From positions 363,424 to 427,423 of the forward strand of contig BNCN01000009.1 in the NCBI GenBank assembly GCA_014656495.1: a stretch of 64,000 bases of DNA, in the 5' to 3' direction. Under the pieces are notes generated by a model. The model was not told the DNA's origin. It saw only the letters and a list, made by a program, of their open reading frames with translations, and made no database searches. How positions within the stretch are numbered: the stretch's first letter is position 1; each line of letters starts with the position of its first letter. The translations under genes and the position numbers were made by a program. Source of the DNA: Comamonas sp. KCTC 72670 (GTDB lineage Bacteria > Myxococcota > Myxococcia > Myxococcales > Myxococcaceae). Shown in pieces: positions 63,878 through 64,000 of the stretch.

Positions 63878-63963
63878 CCGCGCCCCTCCGGAAGAGAGCA
63901 GCGGAAGCCACTGGGCGGCGCTGAAGACTTCGGGAAGCCAGCAGGACGGCGAAAAAGAGCAGC

Positions 63964-63993
63964 TTGACAGAAGACGCCGGACTGAAATAGAAG
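63964..63993 (+). promoter_or_regulatory. Tandem rrn-type promoter unit 6
   Basis: TTGACA at 63964-63969 and TAGAAG at 63988-63993 (18-base spacer). The discriminator runs off the window. An A-rich stretch lies just upstream, as in an UP element. This would be the promoter nearest the rRNA genes. Confidence 0.75.
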
Positions 63994-64000
63994 CTGACGC

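Overview
This window looks like chromosomal DNA of a myxobacterium, most likely Myxococcus or a close relative. Base composition is about 70% GC with strong third-position GC bias. Lipoproteins, histidine kinases and a eukaryote-like Ser/Thr kinase are abundant, and gyrB sits next to a PEGA-domain kinase. Species level is inference. I see no prophage, CRISPR array, intact insertion sequence or complete rRNA gene.

Layout. 1-9.5 kb: start of a minus-strand gene, a small PH-like membrane protein, gyrB, a convergent Ser/Thr kinase, an outer-membrane protein overlapping a lipoprotein phosphoesterase, and a coiled-coil/AT-hook protein. 10-11.3 kb: a Fic protein behind an AT-richer leader. 11.4-18.4 kb: a self-contained Ton operon on the minus strand (tonB-exbB-exbD-exbD-TonB receptor-beta-helix lipoprotein). 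18.5-21.2 kb: a GT87-type mannosyltransferase and a flavoprotein disulfide reductase. 21.7-24.1 kb: an RbfA-like gene overlapping rtcB, a terminator, tRNA-Gln(UUG) and a degenerate archaemetzincin. 24.2-28.8 kb: beta-propeller lipoprotein, DUF6484 protein, ankyrin protein, and a membrane Fe-S oxidoreductase of the EtfBA:menaquinone type. 29.3-36 kb: two very small genes, a vWA protein, a DsbD/ScsB-like reductase with its redoxin, and an MFS exporter.

36-41 kb: UBP zinc-finger protein, a pair of leaderless HtrA-like proteins of which one lacks the catalytic His, and an accessory patch (HNH nuclease, DUF3892, repeats, a 20-bp perfect inverted repeat). 41-45.2 kb: a compact cluster (ASKHA-fold protein, UGT-type glycosyltransferase, stand-alone asparagine-synthetase domain, radical SAM enzyme) that resembles an undescribed biosynthetic or modification locus. 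45.2-48.4 kb: aldo/keto reductase and a DUF4118/PAS/GAF histidine kinase. 48.5-54.4 kb: a tightly coupled five-gene operon with a MoxR-type AAA ATPase, an HExxH + vWA protein, two unknown proteins and an adenylate-forming ligase. 54.5-63.4 kb: LuxR-type regulator, dipeptide epimerase, hybrid histidine kinase, SUFU-domain protein, GNAT/FemAB-like protein, fatty-acid desaturase and bioA.

63.4-64 kb holds six tandem TTGACA-like/TAGAAG promoter units, each with a GC-rich discriminator. This is the architecture of an rRNA-operon promoter region, so a 16S rRNA gene probably begins just past the right edge. The best candidates for something new are the MoxR-vWA operon, the radical SAM/asparagine-synthetase/UGT/ASKHA cluster, and the RbfA-like/RtcB pair, which would fit ribosome or RNA repair.
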